Assembly: GCA_013399895.1 (NCBI GenBank)
Contig: VXBA01002417.1
Span: 1,655,218-1,719,217, forward strand
DNA from: Serilophus lunatus
Taxonomy: Eukaryota; Chordata; Aves; Passeriformes; Eurylaimidae
DNA: 64,000 nt
Direction: 5' to 3'
Position numbers and translations under genes: made by a program. Of the stretch, positions 34,295 through 47,259 are shown one piece after another. Under the pieces are notes generated by a model. It searched no databases. It saw only the letters and a list, made by a program, of their open reading frames with translations, and was not told the DNA's origin. Position 1 is the stretch's first letter. Each line of letters begins with the position of its first letter.

Positions 34295-37200
34295 CCACAG
34301 GAGGCTGTGGCATTTGCTACCCATTTGGAGCACTAGTTAATGTTTGTTTAACTTTGAAAGTCCATTCTGCCATACTGATTGAATTCCCGTTTCAGGATAG
34401 GCATAAGTTGACTTAAAAGTGTTTTCACTGAGGACATACTTCGTTACTTTTAAGTTGTATTGAGTTCATGTTTATTGCATCATATTCTGGGCTTTCTTCT
34501 GCTACACAGCAAAACTTTGGAGCAGGTGTTGCTTGGCCAGTTTACGACCGTAAGGCTGGTCCAAGAGACTGTAACTATTGCCTACCCTGAACCCAAATCG
34601 TTATTTTGCATGATGAAGCTGAGTCACTGACCATCCTGGGTCAGAGCTCTGGGCTGCCCCTGGGACAAGCTTCCTCCTGAATCATCATCACTCATGAGTC
34701 ATACGAAAGATGAGCTGTTGGCTCCTCGGAACACTTCCCAGAGCAGCATTCCCCAACAGCCGAGCTGGAACTCGAGTCTTATTTCTGAATTCAGCTTGGA
34801 AATAATTACAGTGCCGTAGTAGCTTTGGCTTTCGGTGGTGTTACTAATAACCAAGTGCTAAATGTGGAGCGGCTTTGCAGAAGTGCCCCAGTGTCAGGTT
34901 TCGGGGAGAAGACATCAAAATAAAGGTGCAGTAAACTCGAGGTAACTCATTTAATTGTGTGTCAGTGTTGGGTGTAGGAAGGAGAAGCAGCAAAACTCCT
35001 TGCTGGGGTTTTTTTAGATGTGACATTTCAGTGATGTACCAACAGAGGAAATTTTGCTTGCAGAATCCTGTGAGCAAAACACTTCTGAGAATGTATGTAT
35101 ACAATTGTTTAAAAAAACACAGGGTTACTGACACAGATGCCAATTTGGTAGGGCATATGGAACATTTACACTTGCCTTTTTCATTCTTTCTTGCTACAGC
35201 TGGTACTGATTTAGTATGTGAAATTTTACTAGCAGGAGTGCTAATCAAGACAGAGATTTCTGTGAGGATTTAGTCATTTATGTAGAGGAAAACTATGGGT
35301 ATCATTAAAAAGTACAAGATCATCTATGAGAGGAACATTATCATTAGCAACCTAATTTTTAAAGCAAACAGAGGGCAAAAAACTACTGTATCCCTTGAAC
35401 TGCAGCAAGTGAAAATGATGTTCTTGTAATGTTTAGAGTGGTGTCACCTCTCTCTGAGTTTAGGAGAAGAAAATTTGAAATTCATTTAAAAAAAAGAAAA
35501 AGGCAATAGATACTCCAAGTGTTTTTTCAACCAGCATGATAGCCTGTTATGGTGCCTCAAATGGATATGGCTGGGAATGGGATTACATCCAAAAAGCACA
35601 TCCAAATCCTGGATCTGTGTTTCAATCTGAGGCCTCCATTCAAACCTAGCTCTCTGATGGGGCTGCCTTTCACCATCTCAGTGTTTGAGAAGGGGCCAAC
35701 CTTATCCCACATGTAAAATTCAGAGTTTGTAAAGGTTTCATTTTTGGGGGGAACTGCAATCTGGGCCTGGAATGGAATGGATACATTCAGATATTCAATA
35801 CCAATTCTGGCCAATTTCTGGTGATGGGACAAGAAATGCTGTATTCCATGAAGAAGGCAACGAGAGTATATTACTTATCCAAAGAAGTGATTTTACATTA
35901 CACACGGTGCAAAAAATTATGCTTGGGTTTGACTACTGTTTCCTGCCAAGATTATTTCAGTGCAAACAACAACAGAATAGCTGCTGTATGTTAAATATGT
36001 TGTACAGGTGGCCCAGTGATATGGGAGACCTGAGCAATAAGAGCCAACATCTGCGGCCAGAGGAGCCCGAGCGTGGTGGAACCGTGTGCATGGTCCCTGT
36101 GGAAGGCGGCCAGCTGCCCATGCTCACAGCATCCTCTTCATGGAGAGATGTGTGAGGAGCTCTGGAGTGGGATCTGTGCCCTTTTCCTGATGGTTTTCCA
36201 ACTAGTTTGGGGACTATGGGGGAAGGCAATATGAGGAGGATGCCCAGGCATGATGCCCTGGGTGATGGTGCTCTGAAAGGCCTAGAGATTTGCCAGTAAA
36301 TATGCCCAGTAAATAAACAAATACCTGCCTGCAACTACACAGGAATTCATCTCAGCTTCTCAGGGGCTGGCTTCATGTTGAGCCTTCTGAATATCTTTGT
36401 AAGCTGCTCTGCTTTGGTGTGACAGGCACTCTTTCCTGAGGCAAGATAACACTGAGGATTGGAGAATGAAATCAAGGCAGTTTCATTTGTTTTAGGAGTC
36501 TTAGCGTTGTCTTAAGTGCCTCTCTTGTTAAATGCAGTCAATTTTAGTCAGATTCCCAGGTATCACTGATTCCTTAGCTTTACTGTAGTGCTGATGTGAG
36601 GGGTTTCCTTTGACCCCTACAGGTAATGGGTCTCTTGTGGTAACTTCATAAATGCTGCAAGGTTGTCTCATACTTTGGGATGTACCATGGCTTAAATTTA
36701 CAAAGAAGCCCCACTAAGTTGGAACTACATAATTTTTTTTCACTTTCACAACCAGTTATGGCTTAAAGTTTCCTAATGTTATTTTCTGGTATTACATCTA
36801 ACTTCAATCACCAGTTGAGAAGCCAAAGACACTGCACAGCCTGAATGAGCTAAATGACTCCTGGATATGACAATGACATTTTTCACTTAAAAAGCTTTTT
36901 TTCCCAAAATACATATACCACTAAACATGGTATCTCCAGGGGGGTGGGGAAATGGCCATCAGGCTAATTAGCTCAAAGCAAGCAAAACCATAGGGAAAAG
37001 GAAAAGCAGTATTTATATTGGCTTGAACATTGCTGCTTGCACTAAAATTGTTTGGATGTCTGGTAAAGCCATGCTCAAATGCCATGGAAGTGGGTCAGTT
37101 TCTCATCTGATGTCATTGGGACATCCCAGATCTGATGCTGGCAGCAGTAGAGCTCCCCTCTCCAAAAAAGCTCAAGGGTTTGACTTGTGTTGTTACAACT

Positions 37201-37420
37201 GTCCAAACTTCTACCTAACACAGCAAGGTGAAAGGATCTGATATTAGGTAAGAACAGGAATATCCTAAGATTGTCTCTGCCTTCCAGAAAGAAAAGAAAG
37301 TGAATCATGATGGAGATTTCACTATTGCCATCGATAAGAACAGTTAAATCACCAAAAATGCGCAGTAGAGTAATCTGAAGTCTTAGACAGTTTGTGATGT
37401 TTAAACATCTTAAGCACTGT
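34295..37420. other. Non-coding stretch, nothing firmly recognised
   Basis: Long ordinary region. Open frames at 34844-35273, 35557-36334 and 37023-37308 (134 codons or fewer) are overlapped by frames on the opposite strand and show no domain. The sequence at 35590-35720 ('aaatcctggatctgtgtttc', 'gaggcctccattcaaacc') recalls decayed repeats without an assignable family. Confidence 0.45.
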
Positions 37421-37424
37421 TGAG

Positions 37425-37715
37425 CATTTTCTCTACATTTCTTGATATGGCACTGCGGTTTTATTTAAGCAATCCCGAAAATCGTGGCCAGCTGCACCAT
37501 CTGCCAGAGATGATGCAGGATGGGTGCCTCCAGCATGTCAGCGCTCAGATGTCATTTAAAAGGGAAATGCTTTCTGTACTGGGAAGAGGGCAGAGACAAA
37601 GAGCCTGGGCAGGCAGCAGGCTGTGCTAAGTGGAAAGAAGAATTGATACCTTTTCTAAGGCCTGACCCGAACATCTGAGTTCCTTCCCTTGGGGTTTCTC
37701 GCTCCCAAATGTTCT
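37425..37715. other. Unique block upstream of T tracts
   Basis: Mostly unique sequence with 'gttttatttaagcaatccc' and CpG-retaining 'cccgaaaatcgtggcc' near 37467. The 69-codon open frame at 37420-37629 shows no domain. It may belong to the same conserved block as the sequence after the T tracts. Confidence 0.3.
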
Positions 37716-37776
37716 TTTTCTTTTTTTTTTTTTTTTTTTTTTTAATGTCCGTTTTTTTTTTTTTTTTTTTTTTTTC
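37716..37776. repeat. Two adjacent long T tracts
   Basis: About 22 T (37722-37743, with more T just upstream of a C) and about 24 T (37752-37775), separated by AATGTCCG. Such twin homopolymers are prone to length error in assemblies. The minus-strand open frame reads through them as lysine repeats. Confidence 0.9.
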
Positions 37777-37789
37777 CTTCTTTTCTCAG

Positions 37790-38142
37790 CACTCACAGAT
37801 TCAAAAAGGCTCCGAGAGATAAAGACTCCTCTGATGTTGAACAGGTGGCTCATCCAGGTCATTGAGCGTGATGGTGGCTGTGAAAGCAGAGTGTCCGTTG
37901 AGTCCCACCTCGGCTCAAGGCGTGGGGGCGCGCGGTCGGGATGCGATTGGCATTTAAAGGTCAGTCCCTCGCAGGTCCTCGGCTTGTTCCCGGCAGCAGG
38001 TGACCTCCGTGACTGCTCTCCCATCTCACACATCTGCCTCATAAAGAAGCCAGGCTGCACCTTTATGGAACTGTTTGCAGAAGAACGAGGCGTGATCACA
38101 ACTAAGCTGAAGGGTGTCATATTCACTTTACCGCCGACATGA
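37790..38142 (+). other. Weak candidate 3' coding exon or conserved element
   Basis: The T tract, CCTTCTTTTCTCAG (ending 37789) is a textbook acceptor. From there one frame stays open for about 116 codons to a TGA at 38140-38142, passing LREIKTPLMLNRWLIQVIER and, near the end, CTFMELFAEERGVITTKLKG. I recognise no family. CpG density is raised (GGGGGCGCGCGGTCGGGATG at 37924), and the minus strand is open too, so the openness may just reflect GC content. A conserved non-coding element is equally plausible. Confidence 0.22.
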
Positions 38143-38144
38143 GG

Positions 38145-39000
38145 ACCAGTGGTTGAATATTCGATTACATGTCAGTCACAGCACATTAGGCAATCTTCCA
38201 GTCTGCCAGCTCTGCCCTTCCCAGCTCCGAGCAAAGTGTCATCAGGAAAGAAGTAGCATGGTGAAGGAAAGAGGCGATACTGGAGATGGCTTGCTCAGGG
38301 AGCTTCGGTCCCCATCAAAAATGTCCTTTCTTATCTTTCCAGTAGATCTGTTAGGTCCTCCATACTCTGGAGGATAAGGTTGTTTGTGCCTCCTGACTGT
38401 GGATTCAAAACACTTATGTTGCAGTGCTGCTCAAATTTATCTCTAGATCCAAAGGTATAAATGTGTGCAAAAGCAGCAAATGGTGTAGTGAAAAATTAGA
38501 GAACTGTCATTCCAACTACATTACCAAAAATATTCTCCTCTTTCAAATAAAGTGTCTATAAAAACACGTTGCTCTGACCAAGCATTTTCTGGACTGTTTT
38601 GCTTGCAAATTACTTAGTGAAAATATGCTAGGAGTGGAAGTTAAGGGCTGTGGACAATTTCCCACTTTGTTAAAGCCAGAAAAAATCCCATTTCAGCTCC
38701 AAGAAGGAAACTACTTTCCAAAATGTCAGCTCATGCAGAAAGTCCTAGTTCAGCTGGAATGAGCTGCTCAGTTTGCGCTTGGTGGTTTCTGGAATAACAA
38801 AAATCCCTGCACGCCTATGCTGGGAAGCACAGGCACCAAAGAATAACGTGGATAGATAATTCCAATTGGCACTGGGGGTTTATTATGTTTTTTGTTAAGA
38901 ATCCTCCACCTGTTAGCACCAGTCATGTGAGAAATAAATGGGTGGTGTTCCCATTTTGCATCTTCTGCTGCCAAGATTGAGCTGCACGTCCTGTTTGCAG
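38145..39000. other. Non-coding stretch, partly unique CpG-retaining
   Basis: 38145-38400 continues unique sequence ('gaatattcgattacatgtc' near 38154) that may be conserved. 38400-39000 is ordinary. No gene or repeat is recognised. Confidence 0.4.
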
Positions 39001-39430
39001 AATTTCAAACTGAATTTGAAATCAAAGGAGACAACACTGCCATGACTGGGCGGGACATTCATAAGCAGAACTTTAGCTTTGTCTACTTTGATTTCAGATT
39101 CACTTTGAGTCTTTTTCTGACAGGAGGTGTAGCCATCACAAGATTCTTGGTAGCAGCATCACCATTACCTTTTCAAGTGTCCGTTACTGTTTCCCTAGGG
39201 AGACAATAAGATTGTAGCGGGTGTCAATGGGAATAACCTTTATGATACTTCCAAAGCTTCAAATCTGTCCTCGGGCTCCACAACTCCAGAAATACTTAAA
39301 GGGAGAGACTGCCTGCGGAGGGAAGAGTTCAGTGTGATGGATGAAACAATAAAAATGACACCGCTGGTAAAACTGAAAGTTTATGTTGTGCATATGATTG
39401 ATGTCGGGGCAATGGCATCTGGACCCTGTG
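39000..39430. promoter_or_regulatory. Candidate conserved non-coding block
   Basis: Unique sequence with retained CpGs ('gtgtccgttactg', 'gtagcgggtgtc', 'gacaccgctgg', 'gatgtcggggc'), 'agacaataagattg' (SOX-like ACAAT) and 'gaaacaataaaaatgac'. Repeat-free. Function is inferred. Confidence 0.33.
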
Positions 39431-39434
39431 TCAC

Positions 39435-42400
39435 ATTATGGGTGCAGCATGAGACCCTTCATGTGGCAGGATGGCTGTACCTGTGGCTAGTAGGTCCAGA
39501 AAGGTGAATTTGGCCTGTCTGATGTCTCATGAAAGAACATGTCCATGAGGAGTTGTCTGCAAGGATTGAAGGCAGATCTCAACTACAGATTGAGGTGGGA
39601 AGGACAGGACTCTATTTTGGGTTGCATCTGGAGAAAACGGCTGTTTCCTCCCTATATCACCAATTCCTCCTTGACATGTTTGAAAAGGGCATCTTCAGTG
39701 CTGACAACAGTGTTATAGCAGAAGGACCAGGCTGAGAGCAGCCAGGGAAGTGCACCTTACTTTAAAAAAAGAAAGATGTGTCTTGACAGCTTGCCAAATG
39801 CCACATCTGCCTCTCTTTGCACCTCTGTGGGTGAAGCTGAACAGCAAGGTGGTGAAGATGAGCAAACCTATCCATTAACCGTGTGAGATCCACGCTGTCC
39901 TTTTCTACCCAACAGCTGTAGGTGATTCCTGACTGGAAGGACCTCCCTGAAGCCCCATCTGCAACACCTGGGGGGAAGCACAGCTGTGAGCTCCCTGTGG
40001 TGGGGTGAGGAGGCAACACAACAACACCTCAGATGGGCTGGGAGAAGGGTGGGAGAGCATGGACACTGTTAAATGCTTGTTGTTTTGGCTTTTTTCCCTG
40101 TTGTTAGTTCTCATTTCTGTGGGAGTTTTTTTCTTCTATCATGATGGATCTCTGGTGGGCAATGCTGATGAGCCAAGATAGCCTTTGAATTCTCTGTTTC
40201 TCAAGTGTTGAATATGTTCCTCAGTTAACCAGGCAAGTTTATCTTGGCTTATCTGATTAGGTAAAAGGATTTGGGTGTTGCATCTCTAGTGTTGTATTTT
40301 TAATTCCTGCTTTCAATAGTATGAAATCTTAACTTGCTGGTCTGTAGGTATCTTGGTGGGACTATTTTGCTTGTTACACTGAGCCTATGTTTTGCATGCA
40401 GCACATCGGTGTTGTGCAAATTTTATGAACAACTTCTATTATCTTTGAAACCACAGAAACAACACACAGTTATAATTATAGTCTGAATATGCTATAGTGT
40501 TTCAAATATGCCTGCAGTAGCAGTATTACAGTGAAAGCGTGGTGTGTGCCTACAGATTTTGCTGTGTTCAATGACATCATAATTATGCTGTATTGGAGTT
40601 CAAACTTCTGTCCTTAAACACAAACAGCTTGTGTGAAATGTCCTAGGTTTTCCTTCTCATTCCTTGTGATAGTCCTCGGACTAAAATCGGTTGAAATAGT
40701 GAATAAGATGGGGTAGTGTGTCTTACAGGCTTTGTGTTGGGATTTGCTACAGATGAGTTGTAGGTAGTTCACGTTGTAGTTCATTGGGAAATGAATGAAT
40801 GAATGCTGTTTAAAACCTTCAAATGGGCATCTGCTATTTGTTGAGCTATGATCTTCTGGTCCTGGTGTGTTTGACAGTCCCGTGCTTTGTGATAATGGAA
40901 TTACTGAAAAGAAATATCAACAAAGATGTGACATTGTGGGTGTGCAAAACAAAGCTTTTATTTCTGGAATAAATGCGGTTTTAAGGGTGAAATAGCTCAG
41001 GTGTGTGTCCTCAAACCTCACCTTAGATGTTAATATATTTGGGCCAGCTCCTGGGTGGCATGTAAAACTGCATTACTCTGGCACAACTGTGATGTTTACA
41101 GGCTGAAAATCTGTCCAGGTACAGATATCTCCCTCTTCTTGACAGCTGAATTTGTGCCTTTTTCTTTGTGTTCAAAAAAATCCAAAAATATTCTGTGTTG
41201 TTTCAAGTCTCTCTTTAAGTTATTCCACAAGTAGCTTTATTTGAATGACACTCACTAGGTGCCCAGAGGTTTCAATTTCTATAGAAGACCTTGGCAGCAC
41301 AAGGACTGAATTCCTTGTTGCTCCCTGGGGATGCAGCAGTGTGTCCATATCCCTCTCTCTCACTGGTGGGCAGTAGCATTGCTGATGGTTCTGCAACACT
41401 GAAGCTGCCTAAGCTCATCTCCAAGCCTGTAGCCAAAGGTGTTTCTTGTGAACGCTAGGATCAGCCATAACATCTAAAAATAACAACAGTGCAAAACTGG
41501 TTGAAGAACAAGGCAAGAATTTCCCAATAATATCTAATTACTATATTAAAAATATTTCTTTCATGTAAGACTTAGCTTAACTAACTCTGTAAATTGAATG
41601 TGGCATCTTTCTAACGCTTCTCTGAGTCTCTGTGATTGTTTTCATTATTGTTATGATTGTAACTGTTACTAGAATGAAATTATTTACACATGCAGCTAAA
41701 TGATTTTTTTCATTGCTATTCAGCTCCTGACTGCATTAAACTTGTATGCTGCATCCACAAAACTCCCAACCTCTTCAAAGCTGCATGTTTCCTCATCTTT
41801 GGGACTGGCTGTGACATGATATTCCCATTGTTTTGTAAGTTCAAGATGTATCAAGGCATGTCAAGTGGAAAATGGCAGATAAGGGGTCCTCTGCCATCAC
41901 TTGACTGCTGCAGTATCTTGCAGAGTGGAATTGCTTTGGACTTTTCTGCTGCATGGTGGATGCTCAACTGCTGTCTGCCTGTTTGTGCCTTCTGGAGGTC
42001 CTCACTCTAGCAGGCTCTTTTCCATGTGAGGACACCTGGTCATCCTAAAAAAGTATCCCTTTATCTGTGAAACAGCCCTGCCTCCAATACTGGCTCCATA
42101 GTCATTGCTGCTCTAGAAGTCACTGATCTTTTTCTTGTGTGGCTTCCCTTTTATTTGTCTCTGGTAAACCTGGATAGCATGGAAACAGCCCACAGACACC
42201 AGTGTAACCTCTGGGTGGGGGAGCACTGACTAGAAGGGCCATAAAAGTCAATGAAGTGCACAAGCAGCAGAGCACATAATGGCCAGTGAATCTGTGGCAG
42301 TTCATCTTTAACACATGGACAGATACAGTCCACTGGTTAAAGTGCACATGTGAGAACCAGAAGAACTAACTTTGGATTCTGGATTGGCCCCCGACTTGTG

Positions 42401-43500
42401 TGTGATGGTCCTTTCCCTACTGATGGCTTTGCTATTTTCTTGTTTGAGAGGAAGGGGGAATAGAAGTGTCAGGTGTGAGGAGTTGCTGTGCCCTAATTTA
42501 TGAGTGGTCATAAGGCTAGTGTCTGAGATCCTAATGGGAGACTCTAGAGAAGTGCAGGGACTTGGGCAGGTGCTTGGCAGGAGTAAATCAGCATAGTTCA
42601 ATTAAAATCAATAGATCTATCCCATCTGGAGTGATAAAGGCTTTCCCATCATTTCAAACACTGGTCCTTAGTACGTAAGAGGAGTCAGGGATGCTGATCC
42701 TCCTCTCCCAGGAAAAGTTGTACTCAAGAACATGCATTCACTAACAAAAGACCTTGGGCTCTGGGATTTGTTACCAACAGAAAGGCTGCATGAAGGTGAA
42801 TTGTAGGGCAATTTTATTTAGGAAACATGGAAAATGAATTAGGAACTCTCAAGTTACCATTGACTCTTTGGCAAGGACAAATTAAAATTGGCAACTCTCT
42901 GTCTAGCAATATAAAAGCATTAACATCTGCATAGCTTCTGTTGGTAAATTCATAGAACAGAGTGAGTAAAACTGATGTAAAAATGGGATAGGCTTTGGAT
43001 ATGAGCAACTTTTAATGCAAATACTCTTTCTGGAATTGGTCTGCAGCTTGTGCTAGTCTAGTTGACCTAGTTCAAACCTCAACCTGGATGTTCTTAGATC
43101 AGTTTAAAAAAATTACCACCATTTTCCAGAGGTAAAACAGGCCAACATAAACCCAATTTCAAAGCATTTACAAAACATTGTTTTAAAAGTATTTCAGTTA
43201 AAACAAAAATCATAGCCTAACACAACTGTCTTAGGCTGGGTCTTCATTTCCAAAATATGTACAGTAATATCACACAATAGACTGAGGTGCTGATTATGCC
43301 ACAGATAATGTAATTGTTAATGATCAAGTTAATGTTAAAAGCCATTACTGCTCATTGACATAATTCTCAGAACATTATACTGGAGAAGTGCACCTTTTGT
43401 GTAGCAACAAAATGACAAAATTGAAATGTTAAAAGTTGAGTGCCTGAATAATAGCCTGTGAAATCATTTAGACAAGATCATTGTTGTTGCTATTGTAAAA
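39435..43500. other. Non-coding stretch, nothing recognised
   Basis: Four kilobases of ordinary DNA. A (GAAT)n run lies at 40790-40804. Open frames (for example 41690-42010, 106 codons, and 42308-42601) have no domain. No CR1 or MIR signature was found. Confidence 0.45.
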
Positions 43501-43526
43501 GAACCAGAGAGTGACAGAATGAGACA

Positions 43527-43575
43527 AAAAAAGGGGGGGGGGGGTAAGGAAAGGCAGGGAAAAAAAAAAAAAGCA
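43527..43575. repeat. Homopolymer A-G-A tract
   Basis: AAAAAA then a 13-G run (43533-43545) and a 13-A run after AAAGGCAGGG. It is simple sequence. The G run could form a short G-rich structure and is a likely sequencing trouble spot. Confidence 0.85.
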
Positions 43576-43679
43576 GGCACTAGAGTCTCTTTCCTGATGG
43601 GAGATGTAAGGTACGGAGAATTCCTGCTCCTGTGCTCTCTCTGCCTTTCCAATTTGGAAGGTCTTCATCTAACAACAGA

Positions 43680-43800
43680 GCACCCTCATCTGGCAGCTCG
43701 CCAAAAACGAACGCCTGGCTGGAAGCCGCCGGGATGGGGACGGGACCCCTCGCACAGCACCGCCCTAACGCTGGGGTGAGAAACGGAGAAAGAATCCTTT
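43680..43800. other. Small CpG-rich patch
   Basis: A 120-bp patch with CCGCCGGGATGGGGACGGG and repeated CG dinucleotides (GCTCGCC, AACGAACGCC, CTCGCAC, CACCGCCC, AACGC, AACGG) in AT-rich surroundings. It is too short for a conventional CpG island. It could be a minor promoter, an untranslated exon or an unmethylated enhancer. Simple A tracts follow at 43851-43885. Confidence 0.45.
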
Positions 43801-43884
43801 TTTGGCTTCTTGCCAGGGAAATCTAGGACAGTGGCCTCAGCGCTATGTAAAAAAAAAACAAAAAAAACCCAAAAAATAAAAAAT

Positions 43885-44090
43885 CAGTAGTGGCTGTTTT
43901 TGCTGGTTTGCCCAAAAAAGGGGATCATGGGCGATCACAGCCACTCTGCTGTGGTGGAGTTCATGGGCTGGGACTCTTTACCTTGAACCTGGAGGATTTG
44001 CCCGTCACTTTACAAAACTGTCTGAGCCCCGTGCCACCCACGGGCATCTCTTTGACTCTCTGGGCTTTAATAAACCCGAGGAAGAGCGCA
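43885..44090. other. Non-coding stretch, nothing recognised
   Basis: No gene or repeat; a small 70-codon frame here has no domain. Confidence 0.45.
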
Positions 44091-44480
44091 GAATTGTGGT
44101 AATGGGCTCCGCAACAGGCAGACTATTAAACGCCTGCAGTGGAGGGACATTTTACTGAGCAATATACTGTACAACAAGCCTGTGTTAAAACATTGACCCA
44201 CAACATTTGGTCCATAAAAATAGTTACATTCGCAGGGACTCCTGGCAGTGATAGTTTTAATGCTGGGTCTGTGTCATGGTATAAAATAAATGACTTCCGA
44301 CATTACAGTAAACGCTTAAAAGCTCAGTTGAAAAGCTTTCTGTGCAAACCAATGAGCACACAGTGCAACTACCTGCAAGCAATGACAGTTTCATTCCTGA
44401 GCCACCCACAACGATCAGCTTTTTGTGCAGAAACACCCTCCCAGCTCCCCTTGCTATCCTTGTCGAGTTGGGCAAATCAC
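44090..44480. promoter_or_regulatory. Candidate conserved non-coding block
   Basis: Unique sequence with isolated CpGs ('ggctccgcaacagg', 'gacttccgacattac', 'agtaaacgc') and 'gacattttactgagcaata'. The plus-strand frame at 44139-44585 (148 codons) contains ordinary composition but no domain and is overlapped by other open frames, so it is not called. Regulatory function is inferred. Confidence 0.33.
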
Positions 44481-44484
44481 TGTG

Positions 44485-47255
44485 GAAAAGGTATCAAAGG
44501 GCACCTCACTGGGTTATGTTTTTATTCTGGATTTTCTGTGAATGCAGTTTTCTGCTCTTCTAGAGAGTTACCCGTGTCAATTTGACTTGTTTTGTTTAGC
44601 ATCTCCCAGCACCAACATATCATAGAAATATTGTGCAGCTTTACATTAAGCTCCAGTAAGAGCTCTTGCCTAATAAATTTGGAGTCCAGAGGATTCGGTG
44701 TCATCTTATGCAGCTGACAACGTTTTCTCCAGTGCAAATCAGTTCTGACCATTTCTTTGTGTTCAGGTGGGGAGGTTGAAATCCAAGAACAGCCACCTCA
44801 AACCAAAACACTTCTCCATCCAGGCTGCCAGTGCACCCTTCTGCCTTCACCATTTTCCTCTCTAGTGCATTAACTTTCCTGAAGGGCTTTGATTCTTGTC
44901 CTCCTACATTTCCTGTAAGCTCTCCACAAAACCATCCAGTGTATTCTCTGCCTCCAGTGTCTGTCTTTCTCAGGATATCTTGCTACAGGGTCTGCTACTC
45001 TTGGCACCTTCTTCCTGTGACCCCAGCCACTATTGAATTAAATCTCTTTCGTGGTTTGGCTATGAATTGCAGCCTAAAGTCCATAACTAAACTGTGCATG
45101 GTATTGGAATTCAGCAGGAGCTGGGGCCAGCGATTAGGGATGGTAGACCCTGCCACTTTATCTGTCATGACAGGAGGGAAATTTTAGGGAAGGAAAATTA
45201 CTGGCAGGTCACAGTTTGGAAGGAAGGTAGCACTAGTACAGGGCTTCGGTTTCTGTTATGCTCATTGCTGTAGTGTGAAGGATCGTGCAATTCCTTAGGA
45301 AAAGTTAGGGCCCCACCAAAAGGATTAAAGCTTCTTTGACTACCTCTTGCTGTGCAGATGTGGATTTTTTTTTTTTAAGGTGTGATCTTTCAGCTAAAAA
45401 ATAAAAGAAAAAACAATTTAATTTTCTTTTGTTTTCAGGAAAGATAAATCTAAACAAGGAAATCTTTCTCAAAATCAGGCAAACTTGTTACAGAGGCGGA
45501 TCTCTACATCTAGAGGTTTTCCTAGACTTAGGAACAGAATCTCTGCATTTGACCTGGCTGGTTTCAGCTGTTCCCAGAGATTGTGGGCCCTAGTGTAGGG
45601 CTGAACTGGTGTGGGTGTGCAGAGCATAGGGGAGGTTATCTGTAATGTGTTTGTGATGTCCTGGTGGTGGAAGAGGGCTGTCATGGAGCTTCCCTGTAGC
45701 CCTTGGAGACATTATTGTGGTACCCCTTCAGTGAAAGGGGAAAAATTTTGACACATATGCTAAGTGCAGAAATAAGAGGTTCAATCTACCCTGAGGGCTG
45801 AAACCTGCACTGTGTCTGGCTAATTTTGCTAGCTCTAGTTCATAAAACAGCTTGGATGCAAGAGCATGTACCACCCCCTGCACCCTTAAACGAGCAGCAC
45901 TCAGTAAAAATGAAATTATTGCTCCTGCCACTTTTCCTGCTCTTGCCATTTCTTTCTTATCTAACTTTGAGTTCAGGCCAGCTGCTCTTCACCTAGATAT
46001 TTATTTCTCTTAGATACTAATCAGTTGAGTAATACCTGCAACTCATCAAGTGGAGCTGGGAGTCATAAGAGCCGGAGTGTCACCGAAGCCCCCAGTTCCC
46101 AGCCTGCGCCCCTTTTGGTCTCATCTCACTGCTGGATTAGAGAGGAGATGCAGCTGATCCTGAGCAGAGCCAGCAGACTATAATTCGGAAGAGATAAGGA
46201 GCATTGTAACATTCAGGGGTCTATCCTAGAAAAATGCATGAATCCTGCTGATTTTTTTGCTCTGGCTCACTTTTGAAAGGGCTCCAGGCAATTTAGATGT
46301 AACTACTTATCCCCCAGCTAGGGAAGCACTGTAGTTTGGGTTAAGAAGCTGATTGGCAAAGTCCAGGGGTGTAGACAGAGGTCAGAGGCTCTGTGAGTCT
46401 GATGGGTGCTATCTCTTCCAGTCGCCTGCTTTTGAACAGGGAGAACTTGTAATAAAGTGCCTCAAGTATTATGTGAAGAGAGATGGGTTTCTGAAACACT
46501 GCCTGAGCTGTGGCAGCTCAAGGTGAGACAGCAGATGATGTTTTTTGAAGGAGACATGGTGAGGGAAGTTAACAAGGCTGAGAAATGGTGCAGATGGGGA
46601 GAGGCAAGGTGTAATTCAGGTAATGTTGCAAAGCAAGCGTAGGCAAATATTAAGTAATTGGAATATGCGTTTTGTGTCAAGTCCCATGTTGTTTTCTCAG
46701 TGCAAGTATATACTTGGCTTGTCCATCTAGAACCCTTCAAAATCTAGGTAAGATATGAAAGAAGACCACTAAATTGGTCACTTTCCTACATCATTTAGCA
46801 GTTTCTTAAAATGTGTTTAGGTTGAAAATGCCAGAAATCATCCTACCTGCACACACTCTTATCTAATTAGTACTCTGTCGTTTATTTTTATTACTTTTAA
46901 AAAGCCAAGATGTTTCCTTTAAAGAGATTAGTTAAAAAGAACTTGGAGTATTTCAAGGAAATGAAACACAGCCAAGATAAAGTAACTCNCGAGAACCCGA
47001 GTCCTATGTGTCACCCCAAGAGAAATTTAGGTCTGAGCCCAGGTTTTTATGGAGAAAGTGCTGATGCAGCTGCAGCACAGTACAGCTTTATGAATGGGGT
47101 GTTGATAAGCGTTGTGAGCAGCCATCATATTGGAATTACAGTGCAAACCAGGCATGTGCACAGGTCACTGCTTTTTATGAACACATGTTCCCAGATCTTA
47201 TGACAAATAGGAAAGTAGCCCATGTTGACCTTTGAAGCCTGTTGCAAAGTCATTG
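44485..47255. other. Non-coding stretch; one ambiguous base at 46989
   Basis: Ordinary DNA. Open frames (118 codons at 44831-45187, 92 codons at 46462-46740 on the minus strand) have no domain. A single N at 46989 is an assembly or consensus ambiguity. No repeat family is recognised. Confidence 0.5.
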
Positions 47256-47259
47256 CTGA

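Noticed and set aside
35590..35720. Possible old DNA-transposon relic, also compared with 24390-24560
   Set aside because: Shared phrases are too short and the two regions do not align convincingly by eye.
37626..38126. 166-codon minus-strand open frame
   Set aside because: About a sixth of it is a lysine-rich stretch read from the T tracts; the remainder has no domain and overlaps an open plus-strand frame.
39900..40020. Possible CR1 fragment ('gactggaaggacctccctg')
   Set aside because: Only one short phrase resembles CR1 and the flanks do not follow the consensus order.
44139..44585. 148-codon plus-strand open frame
   Set aside because: No domain, no splice context, and overlapped by open frames on both strands; sits in a candidate conserved non-coding block.
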